In this document: positions 54,469 to 63,274 of the stretch, one piece after another
How the letters are laid out: every line of letters starts with the position of its first letter
Position numbering within the stretch: position 1 is the stretch's first letter
Assembly (NCBI RefSeq): GCF_020521235.1
Contig: NZ_BLAY01000011.1
Coordinates: forward strand, 1 to 64,000
Length of the DNA: 64,000 bases
Direction of reading: 5' to 3'
From: Microseira wollei NIES-4236
GTDB lineage: Bacteria; Cyanobacteriota; Cyanobacteriia; Cyanobacteriales; Aerosakkonemataceae
The notes under the pieces: generated by a model
Databases searched by the model: none
Told to the model about the DNA's origin: nothing
Seen by the model: only the letters and a program-made list of their open reading frames with translations
Position numbers and translations under genes: made by a program

Positions 54469-55107
54469 ATGGCGCTTAGATTAGGCGACACTGTACCCAA
54501 CTTTACTCAAGCCTCTAGTGAAGGCGAAATCAACTTTTACGACTGGGCAGGCGACAGCTGGGTGGTTCTATTCTCGCACCCTGCGGATTATACACCTGTT
54601 TGCACGACGGAATTAGGGGAAGTCGCCCGCCTCAAGCCAGAATTTGACAAGCGCAACGTGAAAGCGATCGCTCTGAGCGTAGACGATGTAGAATCCCACA
54701 AAGGCTGGATCGGCGATATTGAAGAAACCCAAAGCGTCCAGCTCAATTATCCGATTCTGGCAGACCCGGATAAAAAGGTTTCTGACCTTTATGACATGAT
54801 CCACCCCAACGCCAGCAATACGGTAACAGTTCGGTCTGTGTTCGTGATCGACCCGCAAAAGAAACTGCGTCTGACCTTTACCTATCCTCCCAGCACGGGG
54901 CGCAATTTTGATGAATTGCTGCGGGTAATTGACTCTCTGCAACTAACGGATAATTACAGCGTGGCAACTCCTGCCAACTGGAAAGATGGGGAAGATTGCG
55001 TAATTGTCCCATCCCTCAAAGATCCGGAAGTGCTGAAGCAGAAATTCCCCAAAGGATATGAGGAAATTAAACCCTATCTGCGGATGACGCCTCAACCCAA
55101 TAAGTAA
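54469..55107 (+). CDS. 1-Cys peroxiredoxin (Prx6 type)
   Basis: This 212-residue thioredoxin-fold protein has the peroxidatic motif HPADYTPVCTTELGEVARL (catalytic Cys) and a long C-terminal domain (ANWKDGEDCVIVPSLKDPE) characteristic of the Prx6 subgroup. It reduces hydroperoxides in the cytosol. An Arg in the STGRNFDELLRVIDSL region completes the active site. It is followed by a clear terminator. Confidence 0.93.
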   Translation: MALRLGDTVPNFTQASSEGEINFYDWAGDSWVVLFSHPADYTPVCTTELGEVARLKPEFDKRNVKAIALSVDDVESHKGWIGDIEETQSVQLNYPILADPDKKVSDLYDMIHPNASNTVTVRSVFVIDPQKKLRLTFTYPPSTGRNFDELLRVIDSLQLTDNYSVATPANWKDGEDCVIVPSLKDPEVLKQKFPKGYEEIKPYLRMTPQPNK

Positions 55108-55118
55108 GGCAAAAGTCA

Positions 55119-55150
55119 AATAGGGTGAGCAATACTCACCCTATTTTCTT
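55119..55150 (+). terminator. Rho-independent terminator after the peroxiredoxin gene
   Basis: Perfect 11-bp stem AATAGGGTGAG / CTCACCCTATT with a five-base loop, followed by TTTCTTTT. It lies 11 bp after the stop. The convergent acyltransferase gene ends 16 bp further on and may share it in reverse (it starts AAAAT on that strand). Confidence 0.85.
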
Positions 55151-55166
55151 TTCCCATATTGTTAGC

Positions 55167-56270
55167 TTATACTTTAAAGTGTCGCTTTAAATTGTTGATG
55201 GGCTGCTCGATATACTGCCATGAAAGCATTGCCACAACAATCGTGGTTACAGTGTTAAGCACAAATTGAATTCCCACTGACTTGGGATAGGAAAAGCCCA
55301 AATAATTCAGGATAGTAGGAACAACCGCTCCAGCTACAAAACTGTGATAAATGTATATTCCATAACTAATCTTACCCAGGTAGACAAGCGGTTTGAATTC
55401 TAAAATACTCCCTGTAATGTTCCCGAAACCCCGTGCAGCGCCATCTACTACCCAGACAAAAAACAAAGCGTTGATACTATCTTGAACGACTAATCTGAGT
55501 CCAGGATCTATATGGTTTTTGGTAATAATGAGAGCGAAAGACAACGAACCTCCGATCCAAAAACCCAAATTAGATAACAAACTCTTAGCTCTAGATCTAT
55601 TCTGGTTGTAATTGTAAAATGCTAATAAAGCTCCTAAGCCAAGGGAATCAAAGCAGGCGGGGGTAAGCAGGTTGATTCTAATTCCGTCGTTTAATGCCAT
55701 TTGCAGGCATAAAATCCTGAACAAAGGCGCGATTATAATTGTTGAGTAAATTAGCTTATCAAGATGCTTTTTAGGCACGAATAAAACAAACAAAGGCCAA
55801 AATAAATAAAATTGAAACTCAATAGCTAAAGACCAAAAGGGTGAATTAATATCCCACTTATGCCAAGCATAGTAAAAATTGGATAAGTAGGTAAAATGCC
55901 AAATAAAAGATGGATGAAGCCCTAGAAAAAATCTTGTTGTTAAAAAAAGAGTGAGATAATAAATAGGTAAAATTCGCAGGAAACGCCGGATATAAAAATT
56001 GCGTATATTAACCCAAATGCGTTGATTACCTTCTAGGTTTTCCCTAGTATTTAATAAGATAAAGGTAATCAGAAACCCACTAAGTACAAAGAACAACTTG
56101 ACCCCAAGTGTACCTACTCCAACCGTGGAATTCAAAAAAAATTGTTGAGGTAGCCAGTGGTAAACCAGTACACCAAATACAGCTATTGCTCGTAAAGCAT
56201 CTAGCTGAATCATGTGTTTTAACTGATTTTGTTTTTTGACTTTTCCGGTGAGTTGGAGTTGTAATTGCAT
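55167..56270 (-). CDS. Acyltransferase family 3 membrane protein
   Basis: About ten membrane helices. It starts IQLDALRAIAVFGVLVYHW (catalytic His at the end of helix 1), then GTLGVKLFFVLSGFLITF, NFYIRRFLRILPIYYL and FWSLAIEFQFYLFWPL, all standard for family 3 O-acyltransferases that modify polysaccharides or lipids. ATG 56213 (MIQLDAL) is an alternative start. It may acylate the hps polymer, being near those genes, but it is on the opposite strand. Confidence 0.85.
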   Translation of the reverse strand: MQLQLQLTGKVKKQNQLKHMIQLDALRAIAVFGVLVYHWLPQQFFLNSTVGVGTLGVKLFFVLSGFLITFILLNTRENLEGNQRIWVNIRNFYIRRFLRILPIYYLTLFLTTRFFLGLHPSFIWHFTYLSNFYYAWHKWDINSPFWSLAIEFQFYLFWPLFVLFVPKKHLDKLIYSTIIIAPLFRILCLQMALNDGIRINLLTPACFDSLGLGALLAFYNYNQNRSRAKSLLSNLGFWIGGSLSFALIITKNHIDPGLRLVVQDSINALFFVWVVDGAARGFGNITGSILEFKPLVYLGKISYGIYIYHSFVAGAVVPTILNYLGFSYPKSVGIQFVLNTVTTIVVAMLSWQYIEQPINNLKRHFKV

Positions 56271-57601
56271 GGAGATTTTGGAATGGCGAATGCATGTTGA
56301 ATGGTGACGGTTTCTGTCTAGTAGCCGCCTTGTAAACCAAGGAAAATATGCACATAAAAATATCAGTAAACCCTTAAGGGTTTACTATATGCACCCCAAA
56401 AAAAGCTCCCCTCAACACCTACGATTAAGAGCAAGTAGGCGGCGCAAGAATTACTGTTAATGAAAGAGTGGCGAAAAGGCTAGCGCACCTAGTTACCAGT
56501 CGCCACTGGGGATTAAATATTAGCCAAAAGACGGGTATTCATTTTCACAAACCTTTCACAAAATATTAGCTGTAGGCCAATCAATGCATAACCATATTGC
56601 CTGACTGTCAATCGAGATAACAGGGAACAAACTTACCGACAGAAGTCATAGGCATACACTCGATATTGCTGGCACTATATCCATAATCATACTGTAAATT
56701 TTTAGATCTGTGTCAAGATCCCCCTGGAGTAAACCAACCTCAACAATGAAATTAGTGGGTGGCTCTGGGTCACTTTAATTTTTAAATATGCTATGGCATA
56801 GGTCGGGGATCGCTTGTCTTTATTGGCGTTCGCATATTTATTTAATATAAAAAAACATCAACAAAAAGTAGGAATAATGCATAAATACTGAAGTATTAAG
56901 CAACTAGAAAAAGTTTTCATAAATCGGCAGTTCCTATCTGCAGGAAAATACGGTAAAGTTGAGAACGAGGTAAAAAATGAAGCGATAGCAGGGTATCCCA
57001 GAAAATTGAAGAGGACGCGGGGACACCCCATGGTAGGAGCCAGGGGATTCCAACTTTGAAGAAGACGGGTCAAATGGGAGACAAGGGAGAGGGTCGCTGT
57101 GATGAAAAACTCCCCGCGTCCCCGTGTCTTCTTCTCTTCTCCACAAATAAATTCGGGAGGCTCAAGACTAGGTGCTGCTCACTGGAGAAGGGTGCAAGAG
57201 AGCATCTCCCCTTCCCCGCGGAGCGAGCGTCGTTTTGGTCAAGGGATCGGTAAAGCTGATTAATTGGCTCAAATGCTTGCAGCCGTAGGCATTTGCCATA
57301 CCCGCTGGTCAGAGGGTCTGATGAAACCAGGTTTGGCACGCCAAAAACTCTTGTGGGGTAGGCATCCTGCCTGTCTTTGATATCATGTCCTTAGGTATCG
57401 GTAGTATATGGATGGCTAATTGCTAATTGCTCGCTTGCTAATTGCCAGCTTGTCAATTGCCTCCAGAGCAGCCATTAGCGATTAGCTATTAGCAGTTACA
57501 CAACCGTTGCTATTGGACATGATCTGACTTGGTATTCGGTCCTTGTCTAATACCGATATAGGTCAAAATCTTTATAGCGAATGACATTAGGTAAATTGAC
57601 G
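56271..57601. other. Long gene-poor interval with repeats
   Basis: No convincing gene is found. Several frames over 60 codons look random. Visible structure: an A/T-rich stretch around 56560-56900; a purine-rich segment near 57056-57110 (GGGAGACAAGGGAGAGGG); and, at 57380-57525, heptamers GCTAATT inside an ATCATGTCC / GGACATGAT inverted pair (listed separately). The cysK promoter is presumably in the last 80 bp. Confidence 0.5.
57380..57525. repeat. Inverted ATCATGTCC / GGACATGAT pair enclosing heptamers
   Basis: TATCATGTCC (57381-57390) and GGACATGAT (57515-57523) are inverted repeats. Between them lie GCTAATT, CTTGCTAATTGCC and GCGATTAGC-type heptamers. The same terminal pair encloses a different interior at 33299-33422, so it may be a small element family. 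Confidence 0.55.
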
Positions 57602-58576
57602 ATGGAGATCAAAGACGGATTTGTCGGCACAATTGGCAACACGCCGCTGATTCGCTTGAACAGCTTTAGCGAGGAAACTGGATGCGAAATTTTGGGTAAG
57701 GCAGAATTTCTCAATCCAGGCGGTTCGGTTAAAGACCGCGCTGCGCTCTATATCATAAAAGAGGCAGAAGAAAAAGGCTTGCTCAAACCAGGGGGTACGG
57801 TTGTCGAGGGAACCGCTGGCAATACGGGAATTGGACTGGCGCACATTTGCAATGCCAAAGGCTACAAATGCCTAATTATTATCCCAGATACTCAATCTCA
57901 GGAAAAAATGGACGCATTAAGGACGCTGGGTGCGGAAGTCCGTCCCGTTCCCGCCGTCCCCTATAAAGACCCCAATAATTATGTCAGGCTATCCGGTCGA
58001 ATTGCATCTGAAATGGAAAATGCCATTTGGGCGAATCAATTTGATAATTTAGCAAACCGCCGCGCCCATTACGAAACGACGGGAAAAGAAATTTGGGAAC
58101 AAACCGATGGCAAAATTGATGCTTTTACCTGCGCTACCGGAACGGGTGGAACTTATGCGGGAGTGTCGATGTATCTGAAAGATAAAAATCCCAACGTTAA
58201 AACAGTTTTGGCAGATCCGATGGGTAGCGGACTTTACAGTTATGCCAAAACGGGAGAAATCAAAATAGAAGGAAGTTCGATTACAGAAGGGATTGGTAAC
58301 AGCCGCGTTACGGCGAATATGGAAGGCGCACCCATCGACGATGCGCTCCAAATTGATGATAAACAAGCAGTAAAGGCGATCTATCAACTGCTAAGAAAAG
58401 ATGGACTGTTTATGGGTGGTTCTGTGGGAATTAATGTAGGTGCGGCTTTTGCGCTTGCTAAACAGATGGGGCCTGGTCATACAATTGTGACAATTCTTTG
58501 CGACGGCGGTGCGCGGTATCAGTCGCGGTTGTTTAATCAGGAATGGTTAGCGGCAAAAGGTTTGTTACCTGATTAG
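57602..58576 (+). CDS. cysK: Cysteine synthase A (O-acetylserine sulfhydrylase)
   Basis: This 324-residue PLP enzyme has the substrate loop IGNTPLIRLN, the PLP Lys in NPGGSVKDRAAL, the phosphate loop TGTGGTYAG, VEGTAGNTGIG and the C-terminal Ser/Cys region ILCDGGARYQSRLFN. It makes cysteine from O-acetylserine and sulfide. ATG 57602 (MEIKDGFVGTIGN) is favoured over ATG 57581. GGTAAATTGACG precedes it. Confidence 0.92.
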   Translation: MEIKDGFVGTIGNTPLIRLNSFSEETGCEILGKAEFLNPGGSVKDRAALYIIKEAEEKGLLKPGGTVVEGTAGNTGIGLAHICNAKGYKCLIIIPDTQSQEKMDALRTLGAEVRPVPAVPYKDPNNYVRLSGRIASEMENAIWANQFDNLANRRAHYETTGKEIWEQTDGKIDAFTCATGTGGTYAGVSMYLKDKNPNVKTVLADPMGSGLYSYAKTGEIKIEGSSITEGIGNSRVTANMEGAPIDDALQIDDKQAVKAIYQLLRKDGLFMGGSVGINVGAAFALAKQMGPGHTIVTILCDGGARYQSRLFNQEWLAAKGLLPD

Positions 58577-58597
58577 TCAGTCGTCCCGCTAAAAAGC

Positions 58598-58661
58598 AGC
58601 GGGGCGGGTTTATATAAACTGTCGATTCACTTTATATATGGTTGGTAAAACCCGCCCCTAC
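58598..58661. repeat. GGGGCGGGTTT inverted pair after cysK
   Basis: GGGGCGGGTTTATA (from 58598) pairs with AAACCCGCCCC (58651-58661). A smaller hairpin CCCGCT / AGCGGG just precedes it and could terminate cysK. The same outer pair flanks a repeat after pgi (20746-20909). Confidence 0.6.
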
Positions 58662-58681
58662 ACAACTAAAAACTGACAACT

Positions 58682-59689
58682 ATGCAAATCAACGCATTGG
58701 TAGCTTATCAGTCTGGTGAAGGCTTGAAGCCTTATAGTTTTGAACTACAGCCACTGCAAAGTTATGACTGCTTAATTAAAGTTTTAGCTTGCGGTATCTG
58801 TCACTCGGATATTCACATGATCGATGGTGACTGAGGGAACTCCCGGTATCCGTTAGTACCCGGTCATGAAGTTATTGGGGAAGTGGTCGAGGTTGGGAAC
58901 CAAGTACGGCATCTTAAAGTGGGCGATCGCATAGGTGTAGGATGGCAAATGTCATCCTGTCTGCAATGCTCTGATTGTCTCAAAGGTAACGAAAATCTCT
59001 GCGACCAAAGCCAAGCATTGATTGTAAAAGGCTATGGCGGTTTCGCCGATTACTTAACGATAGATTCGCGTTTCGCCTTTCCCATCCCCCCCGGAATTGA
59101 CACCGAAGTTGCAGCGCCGCTGTTGTGCGGCGGTATCACTGTATACTCGGCTTTGCGCTATGCTGGCATGACTTGCGGGCAAGAAATTGGCATAATTGGC
59201 ATCGGCGGTCTGGGTCATTTGGCGGTGCAGTTTGCCAGTCATTTGGGAAATAGCGTCACGGTTTTTACCACCTCTGATGATAAGGCGCAGTTTGCTACCC
59301 AACTAGGGGCGCGTCACGTCGTGGTTGTACCCCCCGGAGCATCCCCGCCCGCTGCCAAACAAAAGTTAAATATAATACTCAGTACGGTTCCGATTGCCTT
59401 AGATTGGGAGGCTTATTTGCAATATCTCGATTCTGACGGGACTTTATCGCTAGTCGGCGTGCCTTCGGAGCCGCTGAATATACCGCTGTTCCCTTTACTT
59501 ATCAAGCGTCGCCTGGTTATGGCTTCTCCGATTGGTGGGAGAGGGATGATGATGGAAATGCTTTCGATTGCGGATCGGTTTGGCATTAAACCGATTGTAG
59601 AGACGTTTCCTTTGCCACAAGCGAACGAGGCGATGCAGAAAGTCAGGGATAACAAGGTACGCTATCGAGCCGTTTTGACAGTTAGTTAA
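58682..59689 (+). pseudogene. Zinc-dependent alcohol dehydrogenase with an in-frame TGA
   Basis: One frame runs from ATG 58682 to the stop at 59689 except for TGA 58832-58834. Before it, the catalytic-zinc motif CGICHSDIH; after it, YPLVPGHEVIGEV (second zinc ligands), the structural-zinc cluster CLQCSDCLKGNENLC, and the NAD(P) Rossmann GIGGLGHLAVQFA. Total 335 residues, typical of cinnamyl/YahK-type MDR alcohol dehydrogenases. The TGA replaces a Trp codon (DG-D-stop-GNSRYPLVPG; TGG expected). No start with an RBS follows it nearby; GTG at 58883 would lose the catalytic domain. It is a nonsense mutant unless read through. Confidence 0.88.
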
Positions 59690-59693
59690 GGCA

Positions 59694-59981
59694 ATGGAGT
59701 CTGCTAGAACGGTTTTAGTTTGCCAAAATAAAGCCTGTCGCAAACAGGGTGCGGCTAAAGTGCTAGAGGCATTTCAGGCGCATCCTGTGGCGGGGGTTTT
59801 TGCGATCGCATCCCGTTGTCTGGGACAATGCGGCAATGGGCCGATGGTACTGATTTTGCCGGAGGAAGTTTGGTATAACGGGGTACATCCCGATGAAGTG
59901 CTAGCAGTCGTAGAACGACATTTGCGGGGAGGTCAACCTGTAAAGGCAATGCTGTATCAAAAGTTTCATCGGCAGAATTAA
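59694..59981 (+). CDS. Thioredoxin-like [2Fe-2S] ferredoxin
   Basis: The 95-residue protein carries the cluster ligands CQNKACRKQGAAK near the start and CLGQCGNGPMV further on, with EVWYNGVHPDEV, all standard for the thioredoxin-like 2Fe-2S ferredoxin family. It may carry electrons in redox metabolism or cluster supply. It starts 4 bp after the alcohol dehydrogenase stop, so the two are probably co-transcribed. Confidence 0.9.
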   Translation: MESARTVLVCQNKACRKQGAAKVLEAFQAHPVAGVFAIASRCLGQCGNGPMVLILPEEVWYNGVHPDEVLAVVERHLRGGQPVKAMLYQKFHRQN

Positions 59982-60038
59982 ATGGGGATTTAAGTCAAAT
60001 TCAGATCTGGCACCTGTTGCTTGTCCCCCGCCCTGGAA

Positions 60039-60190
60039 TATAGCGGTTTGCGACTTGATAGAATACATTTTTGCATAAGTTAATAGTCCGCTACGCCTTG
60101 CTTAGTTTGTCAAGCGCGCACCCTTAAGGGTGCGCGCTTGACAAACTAAGCCACAAGGGCTGTATTCCACCAAGTCACAAACTGCTATAA
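60039..60190. repeat. TA-flanked palindromic repeat, family C, copy 4
   Basis: It starts TATAGCGGTTTGCGACTTG and ends CAAGTCACAAACTGCTATA, near-perfect inverted ends with TA edges. The centre forms a long hairpin TTAGTTTGTCAAGCGCGC...GCGCGCTTGACAAACTAA with loop ACCCTTAAGGGT. The palindrome AGTCCACTTAAGTGGACT follows at 60213-60230. Confidence 0.85.
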
Positions 60191-60337
60191 ATTCCCAGGG
60201 TTTTTAGCCTAAGTCCACTTAAGTGGACTGGTTTGTATTTCAGTCCTGTTTTAGAGGACTTTTGCTATCAGCTTTGGAATTTATTCCCTGGCGGGCTGTG
60301 GGTATTAGTGCAAGATTTCAGTCATAATTAATTGGGT

Positions 60338-60406
60338 CAGGACTTACGCAGGTCGAAGCCAGAAACCGGGTTTTTGATAGAAACTTTGGTGTTTGCGTAA
60401 GTCCTG
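60338..60406. repeat. AGGACTTACGC repeat, family B, short copy
   Basis: It begins CAGGACTTACGCAGGTCG and ends TTTGCGTAAGTCCTG, but is only 69 bp because the middle is shorter. It contains GAAACCGGGTTTTTG. The surrounding 59982-60603 interval holds no gene and is mostly such repeats. Confidence 0.8.
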
Positions 60407-60603
60407 TGGGTATATCCCTATCGGGATCGGTGTTGTATGGGGATTCAGGGTGAAAGTCTTACTCAAATCTGGCACAAAGGCACAGGACAAAGTCCCGTTG
60501 TGGCATAGGGAGAAAGCAGCCAGCGTCCACTAAGACTTAAACTGCATAAGTGCAATGGGGCAAGACATAGATATAAATGGAAGTCTTAGGTCAAAATGAA
60601 ATT

Positions 60604-63132
60604 ATGACCATCGCACAACTCACATCCAGAATCGACGCGGTTAAAATCTACGCTGCTGGTGCCACAATCACCCGCATCGCCGAGTTGCGCCTCACACCAG
60701 ACTCATTGCCAGAACAAGTAGAAATTCCTTCATTGCCTCTAGCTTTGGATGATACCAGCGTCCGGGTGCGGGTTGAATTCGATGGCGGTAATGTCCCCAT
60801 TGCATCGGATATTCGCATTGGTTTAGCTGTTCCTCCGCCATCAGAAACACCCAATCCACCAGCGGATGAGGAATTGCGTGCCGCAAAAGCAGAAGTGCAG
60901 CGTCTTGAGGATATTATTGCCCTAATCGATAACGAGATTGCAGTATTATCTGGGCTAGAAGTACCGGATCGCCCGGAGGGAGAACCTGGGAAAGCACCAC
61001 CGCCGTCGCCGATGGGTGCAAGACTCGCACTGGCGAATTTCAGCGACGAACAAATCCGCGCCAGAATGCAGGAAAAGCGAGAAACATTAGAAATGTTGCG
61101 TCAGGCGAAAGAACATCTGGCAGATTTACAACAAAAACAGACACTTGCTTCTACTGCTAGAAATGCTAGACCGAACGAACTTCGCAAAACTGCAATTGTT
61201 AGTTTAAGTTATGAAGGCGAATTCAATACAGAGCAACAAACGCTGTTAGTTATAGAGTATTTTGTACCGGGGGCGCGTTGGACTCCGACTTATGTTTGTC
61301 GTTTGAATAGTGCAAATTCAACTGCAAATATTGCAGTTCGCGCCTTAATTTGTCAGAAAACGGGTGAAGATTGGTCGGGGGTGCGGTTGGAACTTTCTAC
61401 CGCATTGCCGATGACTTGGTGTGCCTTGCCAGAATTGCCTTCGTTGCGACTGGGGAAAGCACAACCTGTGGTGAAAAAGACTGGTTGGCGCAGACCTCCT
61501 ATTGGTGCAGAGATTTTGTTTCAAGATTACGATCGGCAGAAAAGAATTGCGCTTGCTGCTGTTGCCAAAAACCAAACCAGCATCAATTTTTCCTACCCAT
61601 CTGTACCACCATTACCCAAGCAAGTGGCGGAGTTTAATCTAAAGACATTACGTACAACGTCTGCTTTTGAAGTCAATACCCAGCAGATTGAATTCGAACA
61701 ACAGATGGCTAGCTTCAACCGGAGGGAGCGCGAGCTATTCCTCGCTATGAAAGAGGCGCAGCGCCAAGCCGAAGAACAAGAACAGGCTAAAGAAGATTTG
61801 CAACGCCAAGTAATCAGGATGCTGGATGATGTGGAAGGGGCAGCACGGGGGGATCTAACCGTCCAAGCAGAAGTCACTGCCGACGTGTTGGGAGGTCTTG
61901 CCGACGCCTTTAACCTCACGATTCAAAATTTGCGAGATGTGGTACAGGATTTGCCTCCGAAACATCCAGCTAGACAAAGATTTCGCGTTTCCTCAGAAGA
62001 AGAAGTAACGCCATTTGGAGCGCGTGATATTGATGAATGGGAATTTCAGGATGATGATTTGGGGAATATACCTGATTTTGCTCCAGGTGATGCAGCCATA
62101 AATCCAACCTTATCATCAACCAGCCAACGCAGCAGAAAACTAGCTAAAAAAAGGAATTTTCCAGCTAGTCCTTCGCCGCGAGCCGAATTAATGGGTCGAG
62201 GTTTAAGTTTACGAGGTAATTTGCCCGCAGATATAACAGATGATGTAAGCGATCGCATCGCCTACGGTTTAATGCGACTAGGCGCAGCAGAAGACACAGC
62301 CAAGCGCGGTAAATTATTAATAGAACAACGAAACGAAGCTTATTTAGAAATCCTCGAACGCCAGAAAGTTGTTGTAAATTTTGACATCACAAAAGTCGTC
62401 CAAACGGCAGTAACCAAAGCCGAAAGTTGCCTTTATCTCAACCTTCCTCCCGGTGGCATTAACGTGCGAGAAGTTGCAGCTTCTTTTGACTATGCCTACA
62501 GCGCCGATGGACGCCTCGATGTCCCTTCAGACGGTCAATTTCATTCTGTCGCGCTCACAAACAAAACCACAAATGTAGACCTGCGATATATTGTCGTTCC
62601 CCGCGAAGATACCAACGTTTTCCCCATCGCCGAACTTCACAACCCCCTACCAGCACCGCTACTAAGTGGATCTGCTGATGTTTACGTAGATGGCGAGTAT
62701 ATTTTATCGATCAATATTGCCACCGTACCGCCAAAAGGAAAAATGGAAATCGGACTGGGAGTCGAACAAGCAATCAAAGTAGCCAGAAACACATCTTATC
62801 AAGAATCCCGCTCTGGCACGGTATTAGTAGCGTTTAACGAAATGCAACATAAAATTGACATCGAAATTGCCAATCGCCTGTCCAAAGAAGCGCGAATTGA
62901 AGTACGGGAAAGAATACCCGTTCCCCAAGAAGGTGCTAAAGTAGATGTGCAAATCAACCAAGTTACGCCAGCGTGGGAAAAGTACGAACAAGAGGAACGC
63001 GGCACACCGATTCGAGGCGGTTATCGCTGGCGGGTAAAAGTACCTGGTGGACGCAAAGCAATCCTATCAGTTGACTACACGATTAAAACCTATGTCGATA
63101 GCGAAATCATCGGAGGAAATAGGCGAGAGTAA
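60604..63132 (+). CDS. MuiA-type DUF4139 protein with an inserted HAMP-like segment
   Basis: ATG 60604 (MTIAQLTSRIDAVKIYAAGA) is preferred over ATG 60577. The N-terminal part (residues 1-100) is DUF4140-like (TRIAELRL, LALDDTSVRVRVE), then a coiled coil and the DUF4139 beta-rich domain (LSYEGEFNTEQQTLLVIEYFVPGARWTPTYVCRL...GEDWSGVRLELSTA). From about residue 380 to 450 the sequence changes to an EAQRQAEEQEQAKEDLQRQ coiled coil and then RMLDDVEGAARGDLTVQAEV, LADAFNLTIQNLR, a signature of HAMP domains in cyanobacterial chemoreceptors. DUF4139 resumes near 590 and ends VKVPGGRKAILSVDYTIKTY. The family's function is unclear (mucoidy inhibitor name only). No membrane helix is seen, so this HAMP would be soluble. 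Confidence 0.85.
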   Translation: MTIAQLTSRIDAVKIYAAGATITRIAELRLTPDSLPEQVEIPSLPLALDDTSVRVRVEFDGGNVPIASDIRIGLAVPPPSETPNPPADEELRAAKAEVQRLEDIIALIDNEIAVLSGLEVPDRPEGEPGKAPPPSPMGARLALANFSDEQIRARMQEKRETLEMLRQAKEHLADLQQKQTLASTARNARPNELRKTAIVSLSYEGEFNTEQQTLLVIEYFVPGARWTPTYVCRLNSANSTANIAVRALICQKTGEDWSGVRLELSTALPMTWCALPELPSLRLGKAQPVVKKTGWRRPPIGAEILFQDYDRQKRIALAAVAKNQTSINFSYPSVPPLPKQVAEFNLKTLRTTSAFEVNTQQIEFEQQMASFNRRERELFLAMKEAQRQAEEQEQAKEDLQRQVIRMLDDVEGAARGDLTVQAEVTADVLGGLADAFNLTIQNLRDVVQDLPPKHPARQRFRVSSEEEVTPFGARDIDEWEFQDDDLGNIPDFAPGDAAINPTLSSTSQRSRKLAKKRNFPASPSPRAELMGRGLSLRGNLPADITDDVSDRIAYGLMRLGAAEDTAKRGKLLIEQRNEAYLEILERQKVVVNFDITKVVQTAVTKAESCLYLNLPPGGINVREVAASFDYAYSADGRLDVPSDGQFHSVALTNKTTNVDLRYIVVPREDTNVFPIAELHNPLPAPLLSGSADVYVDGEYILSINIATVPPKGKMEIGLGVEQAIKVARNTSYQESRSGTVLVAFNEMQHKIDIEIANRLSKEARIEVRERIPVPQEGAKVDVQINQVTPAWEKYEQEERGTPIRGGYRWRVKVPGGRKAILSVDYTIKTYVDSEIIGGNRRE

Positions 63133-63274
63133 TAATACTTCGTGGAAAAATCCCTGCAACGGGTGAAGCGCCGATAAAAAAAACTTGTTGATATATAAAG
63201 ATATCCATATGATTTCCCTGGCGCATTAAACCGATATCTTAAATCAACACAAAACATTTATCAGGGGCAAAACT

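Noticed and set aside
56858-57339. Small frames in the 56.3-57.6 kb gap
   Set aside because: They are on both strands, overlap one another, lack RBSs and show no recognisable motif.
58832-58834. A genetic code with TGA read as Trp
   Set aside because: TGA ends other genes in the window normally, and the other in-frame stops are TAA and TAG, so one recoding rule does not explain them.
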